Shown: positions 33,672 to 42,925, numbered from the stretch's first letter. The stretch: 64,000 nt of DNA from Lysinibacillus mangiferihumi (GCF_003049665.1 NZ_PYWM01000016.1:1-64000), one strand, 5' to 3'. Numbers and translations: made by a program. Notes: generated by a model from the letters alone, not told the origin.

Positions 33672-34841
33672 ATGAAATTATCTAAAAAACTCCAACAACT
33701 CCCTACTCAATTTTTTGCAGCACTTGTGCAAAAGGTCAATGCTGCATTAGCAGAAGGGCGCGACATTATTAATCTTGGACAGGGCAACCCTGACCAGCCG
33801 ACCCCTCCTCATATTATTAAAGCGCTACAAGAAGCGGCCGAAAACCCCCAGCATCATAAATACTCTCCATTTCGCGGGATAGTCGAATTACGTCAAGCTG
33901 CTGCTGATTTTTATAAACGCGAATACAATGTAACAATCAATCCCGATACAGAAGTTGCGATTTTAGGTGGTACGAAAATTGGACTTGTTGAGCTACCAAT
34001 GGCCGTGTTAAACCCTGGTGATTCAATGTTATTACCTGACCCTGGGTATCCCGATTATTTATCTGGTGTGGTCTTAGGAGAAGTTCAATACGATGTCATG
34101 CCACTTTTTGCGGAAAATAATTTCTTGCCTGACTATGATGCATTGTCCGACGAAATAAAGGACAGAGCTAAGCTTCTTTACTTGAATTACCCAAACAACC
34201 CTACTGGCAGAACAGCAACGCTTGAATTTTTTGAAGAAACTGTACGTTTTGCTAAAGAACATCAGATTATTGTAGCACACGATTTTGCATATGGTGCTAT
34301 TGGCTTTGATGGCAATAAACCCGTAAGCTTCTTACAGGCAGACGGTGCCAAAGAGGTCGGCATCGAGCTATATACATTATCAAAAACCTATAATATGGCT
34401 GGCTGGCGCATCGGTTTTGCAGTCGGTAATGCCCAAATTATCGAAGCGATTAATCTTATTCAAGATCATTTATTTTGTAGCCAATTTCCAGCAGTTCAAC
34501 AGGCAGCCGCTGTCGCTTTAACATCTTCACAAACTTGTGCACAAGAGCTTAGTGCGACATATGAGCGACGTCGTAACGTATTAATCGAAGAAGCACAGCG
34601 CATCGGTTGGCAAGTAACAGCGCCAAAAGGCTCGTTTTTTGCATGGCTCCCTGTTCCCTTAGGCTATACGAGTGAACAATTTGCCGATTTATTGCTCGAT
34701 AAAGCTGATATTGCAGTAGCGGCTGGCAATGGCTTCGGGCAGTTCGGCGAAGGCTATGTACGTGTCGGTTTACTTGTAAGTGAGGAACGCTTACGGGAAG
34801 CGATTAGCCGTATAGAAAAACTTAATCTGTTTAAACAATAA
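33672..34841 (+). CDS. mtnE: Aminotransferase MtnE (methionine salvage)
   Basis: Class I PLP aminotransferase of 389 residues, closely similar along its length to Bacillus MtnE (YkrV): INLGQGNPDQPTPPHI (33-48), SPFRGIVELR, YLNYPNNPTG (170-179), HDFAYGAIGFDG and the Schiff-base Lys238 in LSKTYNMAGWR. It transaminates 2-oxo-4-methylthiobutyrate to methionine, with glutamine as donor in some species, and so links with MtnU. It is followed immediately by an inverted copy of the dispersed element. The other salvage genes are not in the window. Confidence 0.9.
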   Translation: MKLSKKLQQLPTQFFAALVQKVNAALAEGRDIINLGQGNPDQPTPPHIIKALQEAAENPQHHKYSPFRGIVELRQAAADFYKREYNVTINPDTEVAILGGTKIGLVELPMAVLNPGDSMLLPDPGYPDYLSGVVLGEVQYDVMPLFAENNFLPDYDALSDEIKDRAKLLYLNYPNNPTGRTATLEFFEETVRFAKEHQIIVAHDFAYGAIGFDGNKPVSFLQADGAKEVGIELYTLSKTYNMAGWRIGFAVGNAQIIEAINLIQDHLFCSQFPAVQQAAAVALTSSQTCAQELSATYERRRNVLIEEAQRIGWQVTAPKGSFFAWLPVPLGYTSEQFADLLLDKADIAVAAGNGFGQFGEGYVRVGLLVSEERLREAISRIEKLNLFKQ

Positions 34842-34852
34842 TTCAACAATGA

Positions 34853-35155
34853 GGCTGGGACATAACTAAAAAAATTTTAGGAACAGAGGAAAGGTGTTCA
34901 TAAATTTTTGCTATATGGAGAACTTAGCTTTAGCTATTCTTGCTTTTGCAATAAATAAAAAATTAGAAGTGTTCACTAGTTGTTGGTAGCGAAGGCGGTG
35001 ACTCCAGCTCAGAACAGCACAGAACGTAAGACGCTGGCATTCCGCGGGTTAGCGAGGGTTGCGGCTTACTGTGCTGAGCGGACAACAGCGGCGCAGCAAA
35101 AAAGGTGTTAGATTGACTGCCATCAATCTAACACTTTTTCTCTTTTGTCCCAGCC
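34853..35155 (-). repeat. Full-length dispersed element, copy 3 (inverted)
   Basis: Plus strand begins GGCTGGGACATAACTAAAAA and ends CTCTTTTGTCCCAGCC, the reverse of copies 1 and 2. The hairpin (about 35104-35140) is therefore at the right end, adjacent to metQ. It separates converging mtnE and metQ and probably terminates both. Confidence 0.92.
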
Positions 35156-35159
35156 TGTT

Positions 35160-36011
35160 TTATTTACGATTTTTCATCCATTCTGGTTTCCCAAAGCCTT
35201 TGAAGTCTGCATCAATCATTTCTTCAAATTTTGCTGATTCTACAATTTCAACTAGGTCCTTTGATAATTGCGAATCTTTATTTTCTGCCTTTACCGCGAT
35301 AACGTTGCGGAATTGGTCAGGCATATTTTCTAAAAATACAGCATCTAGTAAATCTAATCCAGCCGCTAAAGCAAAGTTACCAGGAACTCCTGCTAAATCA
35401 ACACTTTCTACTGTACGTGGAAGTGCTGCCGCCTCAATCGGTTGGAATACTAAATTTTTGTCATTTTTCACAACATCTTTTTCTGATGCTTTTAATTCTT
35501 CGATTTTAGGATCAATCTCGATTAAGCCTTGTTCTTGCAATGATAACAATGTACGTGCTGCATTAGAAGGGTCATTGGCAATTGCCACTGTCGCCCCATT
35601 TGGAATTTCATCAATCGATTTATATTTGTTTGAGAAGAAGCCCATTGGCGCTGTCGGCACAATAATTAATGGTTCTAAATCCATGTTGTTCTGTTCTTCA
35701 AAGTTTTCTAAGTAAATTGTATGCTGGAATAAGTTTGCATCAATATCACCATTATCTAAAGCTTTGTTCGGTTGTACATAATCACTGAATTCTACTAATT
35801 CTACTTCATAACCCTTTTCTTCAAGTTGTGGAATAATCGCTTTTTTCAGCATATCACTATAAGGACCTGCTGTTGCACCTAATTTAATCGATTTGCTTTC
35901 CCCTGCTGCATCTGAACCTTTTTTTGAATCTGCTCCTTTGTCGCTTGCGCCACATGCTGCTAAAACAACAGCAAAGATGATTGTCAAAAATGCTAATAAC
36001 GATTTTTTCAT
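35160..36011 (-). CDS. metQ: Methionine ABC transporter substrate-binding lipoprotein MetQ
   Basis: NlpA-family lipoprotein of 283 residues; signal MKKSLLAFLTIIFAVVLAAC with Cys20 lipidated. The mature part has the family pattern IKLGATAGPYSDML, VELVEFSDYVQPNKALDNGD, DANLFQHTIYLENF and GATVAIANDPSNAARTLLSL, which form the two methionine-binding lobes. It is the last gene of metNIQ. GAGGAG precedes the ATG. Confidence 0.94.
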   Translation of the reverse strand: MKKSLLAFLTIIFAVVLAACGASDKGADSKKGSDAAGESKSIKLGATAGPYSDMLKKAIIPQLEEKGYEVELVEFSDYVQPNKALDNGDIDANLFQHTIYLENFEEQNNMDLEPLIIVPTAPMGFFSNKYKSIDEIPNGATVAIANDPSNAARTLLSLQEQGLIEIDPKIEELKASEKDVVKNDKNLVFQPIEAAALPRTVESVDLAGVPGNFALAAGLDLLDAVFLENMPDQFRNVIAVKAENKDSQLSKDLVEIVESAKFEEMIDADFKGFGKPEWMKNRK

Positions 36012-36031
36012 CTTATCAATCTCTCCTCTTT

Positions 36032-36700
36032 TTATCTTTTATCAATTGATTTTGCAAACCAGTCACCTGCAATTTGTATCGCTTGCACGAGCAAAATGAG
36101 TATCGCAACGGTAGCAATCATAATTGTATTATCATAACGGTAGTAGCCGAATCGAATGGCTAAATCACCAATACCGCCACCACCAACTACACCTGCCATT
36201 GCAGAGAAAGCTACTAAACTAATCACCGTGACTGTCACTGCTTGAATGATGCTTGATTTTGCTTCAGGAATTAAGACATCCTTAATTATCATCCACGGCG
36301 TTGCTCCTACTGCAATAGACGCTTCTATTACCCCTTTATCAATTTCTCGTAACGACGTTTCCACTAAACGTGCAAAAAACGGAATGGCTGCAACCGATAA
36401 GGAAACACTCGCTGCAATAGGTCCAATTGTTTGTCCAACAAGCAACTTCGTTAACGGAAATAAAGCAACCAATAAAATGATGTATGGAATCGAACGAATC
36501 AAGTTCACCGCAAAGCCAAATACGCTTTTAATCAATCGATTTTCCCAAAACAATCCCTTATCCGTAACGAATAATAAAATACCCAGTGGTAGACCTAATA
36601 CAATCGACACAGATAAGGAAATACCAATCATAATAATGGTTTCTTGAAAGGCCTTTAATAGATCTGGAACCATATCTATAAAATGTGTAACATCAAACAT
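36032..36700 (-). CDS. metI: Methionine ABC transporter permease MetI
   Basis: A 222-residue permease with five to six helices. It starts MFDVTHFIDMVPDLLKAFQE and has the inner-membrane coupling loop EASIAVGATPWMIIKDVLIP (EAA motif), then GVVGGGGIGDLAIRFGYYRY. The start ATG is placed at 36700, where GGAGG lies just upstream; the extra residues of the longer frame overlap metN. It overlaps the metN stop by 8 nt. Confidence 0.94.
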   Translation of the reverse strand: MFDVTHFIDMVPDLLKAFQETIIMIGISLSVSIVLGLPLGILLFVTDKGLFWENRLIKSVFGFAVNLIRSIPYIILLVALFPLTKLLVGQTIGPIAASVSLSVAAIPFFARLVETSLREIDKGVIEASIAVGATPWMIIKDVLIPEAKSSIIQAVTVTVISLVAFSAMAGVVGGGGIGDLAIRFGYYRYDNTIMIATVAILILLVQAIQIAGDWFAKSIDKR

Positions 36701-37703
36701 GCAAAACCACCTCCACAATCGCACCACGTTCGGTCATATAGGCCCTAGCTTTCGCTAACTCGCTGTCCTCACCTTGTAGCTCCATTAAAAAAATCCCCAG
36801 TGGTCGCTCTTGAATGTACTCGATTGTGCCATGAAGGAAATTCCCTTTTACCTCAAAACGTTGCATCGTATCTGAAATAACACCTTCACCTGCAACATTT
36901 CCTTTGAATAAAATTTTAACGATTTGACCCCGTACGTCTTTTAGAATTGTTTTTGGAATATCAAAAGATACAACACTACTAATAAACTCCTGTGTTAAAA
37001 TCTTTTGGGGACTGGCAAAAATATCATACACGTCCCCTTCTTCTATAACTTTTCCGTCCTGCATCACAGCCATACGATTACAAATTTCCTTCACAACATC
37101 CATTTCATGTGTAATAAGGACAATTGTTATGCCTAACTTTTTGTTTATTTCCTTTAATAATCGTAAAATTGACACTGTCGTTTTTGGATCGAGAGCTGAT
37201 GTTGCTTCATCGCATAGCAACATCGCCGGATTGTTTGCTAAAGCTCTGGCAATACCTACTCTTTGTTTTTGACCACCACTAAGCTGTGCAGGATAAACAT
37301 CTCGTTTTTCTGCTAAACCAACCATCTCTAGTAGCTCATCCACTCGAGCAGGAATCGCATTGGCTGGCATACTCGCTGCTTTTAAAGCAAAGGCAATATT
37401 TTCGCCAACTGTTTTTTGACTGATTAAATAAAAATGCTGGAATATCATGCCAATTTTTAAACGGGCTAAACGCAGTTCATTTCGGGATAGCTTCGTTAAA
37501 TCCTTACCATTTATTAATATTTCACCACTAGTAGGTCGTTCTAGTAGATTTATACAACGCAGGAGGGAACTTTTCCCCGCCCCCGAATAGCCTACAATAC
37601 CGAAAATATCACCACTATTAATTATTAAGGATACATTATCTACACCAACAACCTCTTTTTTCTTTGCGCTATAAACTTTTGATACATTACGAAATTCGAG
37701 CAT
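36693..37703 (-). CDS. metN: Methionine ABC transporter ATPase MetN
   Basis: ABC ATPase of 336 residues with Walker A GYSGAGKSS (38-46), signature LSGGQKQR (141-148) and Walker B LLCDEATSA (162-170). A C-terminal NIL domain (about 260-336, ending AYMTERGAIVEVVLHV) would sense methionine and cause trans-inhibition. The start is ATG 37703 with AAGGAG 6 nt upstream. It is first in the metNIQ operon. I see no S-box riboswitch before it; instead a SigA promoter with an overlapping palindrome (37744-37791) is present. Confidence 0.93.
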   Translation of the reverse strand: MLEFRNVSKVYSAKKKEVVGVDNVSLIINSGDIFGIVGYSGAGKSSLLRCINLLERPTSGEILINGKDLTKLSRNELRLARLKIGMIFQHFYLISQKTVGENIAFALKAASMPANAIPARVDELLEMVGLAEKRDVYPAQLSGGQKQRVGIARALANNPAMLLCDEATSALDPKTTVSILRLLKEINKKLGITIVLITHEMDVVKEICNRMAVMQDGKVIEEGDVYDIFASPQKILTQEFISSVVSFDIPKTILKDVRGQIVKILFKGNVAGEGVISDTMQRFEVKGNFLHGTIEYIQERPLGIFLMELQGEDSELAKARAYMTERGAIVEVVLHV

Positions 37704-37743
37704 ATTGTTCTCCTTACTCAATTATTCAACATCTAAAAACCTA

Positions 37744-37791
37744 CTATTCTAATATGTTTTATAGAATAGTTTGAATTATGTTATTTGTCAA
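37744..37791 (-). promoter_or_regulatory. metNIQ promoter with overlapping palindrome
   Basis: On the minus strand, -35 TTGACA (37791-37786), a 17-bp spacer and -10 TATTCT (37768-37763). The -10 box lies inside the left arm of the inverted repeat CTATTCTA - 10 bp - TAGAATAG (37744-37769), so a repressor bound there should block the promoter. Confidence 0.65.
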
Positions 37792-37900
37792 TCTCTTTTG
37801 ACAATAAGCTTATCCCCCATTATCTAATTTCCGTTTAAAACGATGAATATTGAGCAATATCTCGAAATTTCACAGTAAAACTAACAATGCAAGAAAAAAA

Positions 37901-37935
37901 AGAGCACTATTGTTCAAATTGAACAATAGTGCTCT
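37901..37935. terminator. Terminator after kbl
   Basis: Perfect 15-bp arms AGAGCACTATTGTTC and GAACAATAGTGCTCT with a 5-nt loop. Confidence 0.85.
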
Positions 37936-37942
37936 GTCTTTA

Positions 37943-39133
37943 TTATTTAATTACACCTAGTTCACGACCTACTTTTTCGTAAATCGCCAACGCATTATCT
38001 AGCATTTCTTTTGTATGAGCCGCTGTCGGCATATTACGGACACGCCCAGTACCTTTTGGAACAGTTGGGAAAACGATAGATTTTGCATAAACGCCTTCCT
38101 CAAATAAGCGACGTGAGAACGCTTGTGTTAGCTTTTCATCCCCAATGATACATGGTGTAATCGGTGTTTCAGAGTCACCAATATTGAAACCTAACTTCGC
38201 TAATCCTGCTTTTAAGTAGTCGCCATTTTCCCATAGCTTATCATGTAGCTCTGTTGAGTCAATAAGCATTTGCACTGCTGCTGTAATGGCCGCAACATCA
38301 CCTGGTGGTAATGCCGTTGAGAATAAAAATGGACGAGAACGTACTTTCAGCCAGTCAATTAAATTTTTCTTACCAGCTACATAACCACCGACTACGCCTA
38401 TTGCCTTTGACAACGTGCCGATTTGGAAGTCGATTTCTTTTTCAAGCCCGAAATGTTTTACAGTACCTTTGCCTTTGCCTGTCACACCTGAACCATGTGC
38501 ATCATCGACATAGGTAATTAAATCAAATTCCTTGGCAATTTCGACGATTTCAGGCAGTTTGGCAATATCCCCATCCATCGAGAAGACGCCATCTGTAATG
38601 ACCATCACTTTATTATACAAACCTGATTCTGTTGCTTCTTTTGCCTTTGCGCGTAAATCCTCCATATCCGAGTGATTGTACGCAATAATTTTCGCGCGCG
38701 ATAAGCGACATCCATCAATAATCGACGCATGGTTTAATTGATCTGATAAAATCGCATCGTTTTTATCCATAACAGCTGAAATCGCCGCCATATTACAGTT
38801 AAAGCCCGATTGATAGGAAATCGCCGCTTCCGTTCCTTTAAATTCAGCGAGCTTTTCTTCTAATTTAACGTGTAGATCGAGCGTGCCGTTAATTGTACGA
38901 ACAGCCCCTGCGCCTACACCATATTGTTCTGTTGCTTCTTTAGCAATTCGCTTTAATTGCTCATTTGTTGCTAAGCCGAGATAGTTATTAGAGGAAAGAT
39001 TGATGAGATGCTGACCTCGAACCTGAATAATTGGTCCATTTGCGCCTTCTACTGCGTCAATTTCATTGTATAAGCCTTGATCTCGTAAGGCTTGTAAGTT
39101 TTCATCTAAAAATGCGTTTAGTACTTTAGACAA
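37943..39133 (-). CDS. kbl: Glycine C-acetyltransferase (2-amino-3-ketobutyrate CoA ligase) Kbl
   Basis: Alpha-oxoamine synthase of 396 residues that converts 2-amino-3-oxobutyrate plus CoA to glycine and acetyl-CoA. Motifs: [35 protein letters not shown] and the PLP lysine in [10 protein letters not shown] (Lys243). [11 protein letters not shown] also fits the family. The start is TTG 39133, 9 nt after AAGG; the in-frame ATG at 39142 overlaps that site. In Bacillus kbl usually adjoins tdh; here the dehydrogenase is 13 kb away. Confidence 0.9.
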   Translation of the reverse strand: MSKVLNAFLDENLQALRDQGLYNEIDAVEGANGPIIQVRGQHLINLSSNNYLGLATNEQLKRIAKEATEQYGVGAGAVRTINGTLDLHVKLEEKLAEFKGTEAAISYQSGFNCNMAAISAVMDKNDAILSDQLNHASIIDGCRLSRAKIIAYNHSDMEDLRAKAKEATESGLYNKVMVITDGVFSMDGDIAKLPEIVEIAKEFDLITYVDDAHGSGVTGKGKGTVKHFGLEKEIDFQIGTLSKAIGVVGGYVAGKKNLIDWLKVRSRPFLFSTALPPGDVAAITAAVQMLIDSTELHDKLWENGDYLKAGLAKLGFNIGDSETPITPCIIGDEKLTQAFSRRLFEEGVYAKSIVFPTVPKGTGRVRNMPTAAHTKEMLDNALAIYEKVGRELGVIK

Positions 39134-39369
39134 GAGTATCATCCTTTCTACAATTCATTTCTTCTCGGCGTCATAATATTCGGATTTTAGTACATGCATG
39201 CATTGTAAAATCCAAGGCTTCAGCCAGAGGCATTCTCTTCATTTAGCTGGCTTTTAAACATCTTTGCAACTAAGGGGTCACTTGCATCGATATTTCTTGA
39301 GCAATTAGCTATTAATTGAAGATTGACTAGTCTACCCATAGTGTAGCATAAGCGTGCAATTAGAATAAA

Positions 39370-40446
39370 TTACTTTGCTAATCTTTCAAATAAAGGTGCT
39401 GTTTTTTCACGCCATATCGCAGTCGATACACAATGATCCATTAGCTGGCGAATCGTTTTCTCCGCTTCAGCATAACGCGTCGTATAGCCAATTGCATCTT
39501 GCATGGCGCTTTTATATTTCACACGGATATCTTCAATTTGAGCTTCGGCTTGCTCTGATAGCTTACAATGCTGACCCATATCAAAAATTTCATCTCCTAA
39601 TCTTCCATCCTGTGGATTAAATACATGCGGTTCTGTGCTATCAAATATACAAAAATTTAATTCTGGTATGATGACCATATCCACTGATCCAGCATCTAAG
39701 CCACACCAAACAATTTGTGCATCTAATCCCCTTGCATTTGCTTCATCAGCTAATCCTTTCATTAATGAAGATTTGCCTGTACCGGGCTTCCCTTTAATCA
39801 TCAATCGTCTTGTTAAATTTTTTGTCATGCTGTCTACTGTATTTTCTGCTCCACGAGGTGTAAGTGTTCCTAATAATCGATGTGTACGTCGGCCTGTTTT
39901 ATTTAACACGATGGATTGAAAAATAGTTGACTTTAAACGGGCAATTTGTTCATCTAACGCTTGCCAGTCCATGCAACTTTGCGTGACTACTTCCCAGTCA
40001 TCATGTATTTTTTTTGCAATTTCCAGCATTGTAATACACTTCTCACGCCACAAATCTCGCTCTTTTATCGCAACAGCCAGCTTTTCACCTATTTTTTCAA
40101 GCTGTTGTTCTTCTAGGCAATCATAAAAGGACAGCACGCGATGCTTCGTACCAAGTAAAGTTGGTTCAATGCCCCATGTTGAAGTCCAAATAAAAAGTCG
40201 ATTACAACCTCTAACAAATACTCCTTCAATGACGTTCTCTAACAACGCGTGTTGAAACCACTCTACTGCAAAGCCCTGTTTTACATAAAAATAACCAAGC
40301 TCCTTCAGAAGCTCTGACCCTTTAAACGTTGATGCGCCTTGCAGAACGTAAACGAGTTCTGCTTCGTCCATCATTTCTTTATATAAATGTTTGATTCCTT
40401 GCCCTGTAAGTGCGTGTCCAAAATAGTAGGTCACATTTCCGTTCAA
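39370..40446 (-). CDS. Double P-loop NTPase-like protein (PRK06851-type)
   Basis: A 358-residue protein that looks like two tandem P-loop halves. The C-terminal half has a good Walker A, GKPGTGKSS (219-227), in RRLMIKGKPGTGKSSLMKGL. The N-terminal half has a degenerate one (LQGASTFKGSELLK, 36-49) that has lost the Gly-Lys-Ser order. The rest is helical. TTG start with GGAGG 6 nt upstream. It resembles conserved hypothetical ATPases of Bacillales, with no assigned function. It is monocistronic. Confidence 0.7.
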   Translation of the reverse strand: MNGNVTYYFGHALTGQGIKHLYKEMMDEAELVYVLQGASTFKGSELLKELGYFYVKQGFAVEWFQHALLENVIEGVFVRGCNRLFIWTSTWGIEPTLLGTKHRVLSFYDCLEEQQLEKIGEKLAVAIKERDLWREKCITMLEIAKKIHDDWEVVTQSCMDWQALDEQIARLKSTIFQSIVLNKTGRRTHRLLGTLTPRGAENTVDSMTKNLTRRLMIKGKPGTGKSSLMKGLADEANARGLDAQIVWCGLDAGSVDMVIIPELNFCIFDSTEPHVFNPQDGRLGDEIFDMGQHCKLSEQAEAQIEDIRVKYKSAMQDAIGYTTRYAEAEKTIRQLMDHCVSTAIWREKTAPLFERLAK

Positions 40447-40534
40447 TGTCGCTCCTCCTTTTTTTATGCCATGACAGTATATGAACTATCACAGAAAAAA
40501 ATGAAAGGAGGTTCGAATTGTATGTGAATTGTGT

Positions 40535-40558
40535 GAGAATTGTGTGAGTGACTGGCAC
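40535..40558 (-). repeat. Short dispersed repeat, copy 5
   Basis: Minus strand reads GTGCCAGTCACTCACACAAT then TCTC. It is preceded on the plus strand by related iterations (GAATTGTATGTGAATTGTGT), suggesting local duplication. Confidence 0.7.
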
Positions 40559-40564
40559 TAAAAA

Positions 40565-40592
40565 AACTATCCAAGATTATTCTTGGATAGTT
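40565..40592 (-). terminator. Terminator of the YbaK-like gene
   Basis: Perfect 11-bp arms AACTATCCAAG and CTTGGATAGTT, followed on the minus strand by T7. It overlaps the last codons of the gene. Confidence 0.85.
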
Positions 40593-41071
40593 GTAATTGG
40601 TGCCAGTTGCGCCTTTGTTACGGCGAGTAAATCCTCTAGTTGTATATGCATTTGCATGCCGATTTTTCCTGCACTAACAATAATACTTCCTTGTTCCCTT
40701 GCAGATGCATCCACAACCGTCGGATACAGTTTTTTCATGCCGACAGGTGAGCAGCCACCACGAATATAGCCTGTATAACCTAGAAGCTCCTTTACTGCTA
40801 GCATCTCAATCTTCTTCTCTCCAACAACTTTAGCCGCAGCTTTTAAATCCAATTCTTCCGCAACTGGAATGACAAAAACAAATAGCTTTTGTGCGCTCGC
40901 CTTTGCGACTAATGTTTTAAAGACACAGGACACAGGATGACCAATTTTTTCAGCCACTGAAACCCCATCTACTTGACCATCACCTGTTTCGTATTCCAAT
41001 ACATCAAATTGTATTTTTTGCTGCTCTAATAGTCTAATCGCATTTGTTTTCGTATGCTTTGCCTTTGCCAC
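40577..41071 (-). CDS. ybaK: Cys-tRNA(Pro) deacylase YbaK/EbsC family
   Basis: A 164-residue protein of the YbaK/ProX editing family, which hydrolyses mischarged aminoacyl-tRNA (Cys-tRNA-Pro in characterised members). Motifs include [20 protein letters not shown] with the catalytic Lys region, [18 protein letters not shown] and [19 protein letters not shown] start with GGGG upstream. It follows the SprA-like gene after a 23-nt gap, probably in one transcript. Confidence 0.9.
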   Translation of the reverse strand: MAKAKHTKTNAIRLLEQQKIQFDVLEYETGDGQVDGVSVAEKIGHPVSCVFKTLVAKASAQKLFVFVIPVAEELDLKAAAKVVGEKKIEMLAVKELLGYTGYIRGGCSPVGMKKLYPTVVDASAREQGSIIVSAGKIGMQMHIQLEDLLAVTKAQLAPITTIQE

Positions 41072-41094
41072 AATAAAATCCCCTATCTACACCA

Positions 41095-41880
41095 TTAAGC
41101 TGTCATTGAAAACAACGCGTTATCCCCAAAAAGATAACCGTTTTTAGCCATTTTAATGTGTGCTGCATATGTTGCAGACGCCAGTTTAAATGTTCGCGCC
41201 TTCAACGCCTCTTCATAACTCTTACCGAAAATTGTATCTGCAAATGGATCCAATTTCAATGCCTTCGCAAATCGCTCTGGTACCTTTACATCTATCGTTT
41301 CCGTAACATAAGCTGGTTCTAGGGCCGCTTCTTCCAGCTCTAGTCCATTCAACATTGCCTGAATTTGTTGTATTTGAGTATCTGCACTAGCCGCTACACG
41401 TAAATCCTGTGAAGATGGGGCAGTTGGCGCAAGTGCAGCACTTCGAACTTGCTGTAAAATTTGCAACGTATCAACATCACCACTATCTTTATCAAGTGCA
41501 ACAATCGATGAATCGTCTAATGCTATAGATCCCTCAGCATTCACTTCTGAAGGCAATAACGAGTCATCAGCCTCACCGCCAACTGCTTTATAAGCTTGCT
41601 CATGTGCTCTTACACTTTTCTCTGCTTGTTGTAAGTCTTGAATCATAGCTTGTTGTTGTGGCGTTACATCTTTCGCTTCTTCTTTATGTTGCTCATATAA
41701 ATCTTGATCTGTGCGTCCTAATAAAAGATTTTCGAGCTCTTGCAAAATGGGATTTTTTTTCGGTTGGAAATACTGTGCATTTTTACGATAAGCATCACCA
41801 GCCTCTTTACGCTGAAGAATCTTTTTTCGATTATAAAAGGCAGATTGTCTTTCTTGTTCTATTACATTTGATAGTTTCAT
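41095..41880 (-). CDS. SprA-related putative metalloprotease family protein with altered zinc motif
   Basis: A 261-residue protein with a helical N-terminal part (about 1-90). Next is VRAHEQAYKAVGG (about 91-103) and, further on, ILQQVRSAALAPTAPSSQDL followed by RVAA. As I recall the SprA-related (CJM1_0395-type) family, these blocks are VRAHEQAH..AGG and VR.AALAP..PS.QD..VAA, so the family match looks good. However, the second His of HExxH is Tyr here (HEQAY), so zinc-protease activity is doubtful. GAGGTG ribosome site before ATG 41880. No signal peptide seen. It lies in an operon with the YbaK-like gene. Confidence 0.7.
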   Translation of the reverse strand: MKLSNVIEQERQSAFYNRKKILQRKEAGDAYRKNAQYFQPKKNPILQELENLLLGRTDQDLYEQHKEEAKDVTPQQQAMIQDLQQAEKSVRAHEQAYKAVGGEADDSLLPSEVNAEGSIALDDSSIVALDKDSGDVDTLQILQQVRSAALAPTAPSSQDLRVAASADTQIQQIQAMLNGLELEEAALEPAYVTETIDVKVPERFAKALKLDPFADTIFGKSYEEALKARTFKLASATYAAHIKMAKNGYLFGDNALFSMTA

Positions 41881-42228
41881 AACATCACCTCGACTTTCTT
41901 TTTTAATATGCAAGTTACATCGTAAATATGAACAATTCACTCATAACTATTTTTATTCGAACAAAAGCATTCTGTACTCTCATTATCGGAATTTTCCATT
42001 ATAAATTCAAGTGCAAATTGATACTAACCTCCTAAAGAAACAATAATTCGATAATCGAATAGGTAAAAAGACACCGCATAAATCCATTTTTTCAGTGAAC
42101 ATTCCATTTCTTTATTACTTTATAATTTAGTTTCAATAAATTTTATCACTTTAAACACGCGGTAAATAGTGTAAACGTAACAATAAAAAACAGCCCATAC
42201 ATAAACGGACTGTTTTTTCTCTTCTTTT
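41881..42228. other. Gene-free region between the SprA-like and VanZ genes
   Basis: About 350 bp, AT-rich, with the SprA-like promoter region and the VanZ gene terminator (42185-42218). No gene found. Confidence 0.55.
42185..42218 (-). terminator. Terminator after the VanZ-like gene
   Basis: Arms AAAAAACAG and CTGTTTTTT, extended by imperfect inner pairing. Confidence 0.75.
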
Positions 42229-42801
42229 TTAAACGTTTCTTTTTGGAAAAATGAGAATACATTTGTAAGCTAAGTATCCAAACCAAGCGCCTAGCGTATT
42301 TAAAATCAAGTCATCGACATCCGCAGAACCTACCCTGAATATAAACTGGACTGTTTCCACAGCAAGGCTTGAGAAAAAGCCTACACAAACTACAATCCAC
42401 ACCTTCCGAAAGCGCTTTGATAGTAATGGTAACAAAAAGCCCATCGGTGTAAATATTAACAAATTGCCTAATAAGTTTAGGATAATTAAATCTAAATTAA
42501 AATAGTGGGAGTAGTTGATATAACGTAAAATCGTTTCAAACGGTATAAAATTTGTCGTTACGCGCCAGCTACTATAATCAAATAAACCAATTTCACTTAA
42601 AGAATTTTCACCTCGGAACAAACTAACACTGACATTCACTAAGCGATTAATAACTAATTTGTAAAAGGCGATAAATGTGTAAAAGCTGAAAAATACCCAG
42701 CCTATTACTTTAAGCTGTATGTAATACGTATCAATCCACGCACGATATGGTAATGGTAGCTTGGCATCATCTTGAATACTAGGTATATTATTTTTTACCA
42801 T
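42229..42801 (-). CDS. VanZ family membrane protein
   Basis: A 190-residue membrane protein with five hydrophobic segments and the VanZ-like block NLLGNLLIFTPMGFLLPLL (about 109-127), VETVQFIFRVGSADVDDLIL and NTLGAWFGYL. The arrangement E-x-x-Q-x...D-x-D-D is the family core. VanZ-like proteins are associated with envelope stress or teicoplanin resistance in some species, but most homologues lack known function. It is monocistronic. Confidence 0.85.
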   Translation of the reverse strand: MVKNNIPSIQDDAKLPLPYRAWIDTYYIQLKVIGWVFFSFYTFIAFYKLVINRLVNVSVSLFRGENSLSEIGLFDYSSWRVTTNFIPFETILRYINYSHYFNLDLIILNLLGNLLIFTPMGFLLPLLSKRFRKVWIVVCVGFFSSLAVETVQFIFRVGSADVDDLILNTLGAWFGYLAYKCILIFPKRNV

Positions 42802-42882
42802 GCTAATTCACCCACTTCCTCTTATCCATCCCATATTTTAATATGTCTGACCATACCCATGCAAGGGGTGAAATATATCAAA

Positions 42883-42913
42883 AAATGCACACCAGCATAA
42901 ACTGGGTGCATTT
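42883..42913 (-). terminator. Terminator of the branched-chain acyl-CoA operon
   Basis: Arms AAATGCAC and GTGCATTT with a partly paired loop, followed on the minus strand by T-rich DNA, 13 bp beyond the carboxyltransferase stop. Confidence 0.75.
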
Positions 42914-42925
42914 AAGTAAATCCTC

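Noticed and set aside
35059..35715. 218-codon frame opposite metQ
   Set aside because: It starts in the dispersed element and is the antisense shadow of metQ.
37704..37900. S-box (SAM) riboswitch before metN
   Set aside because: I could not find the S-box core on the minus strand. A covariance-model search would be decisive.
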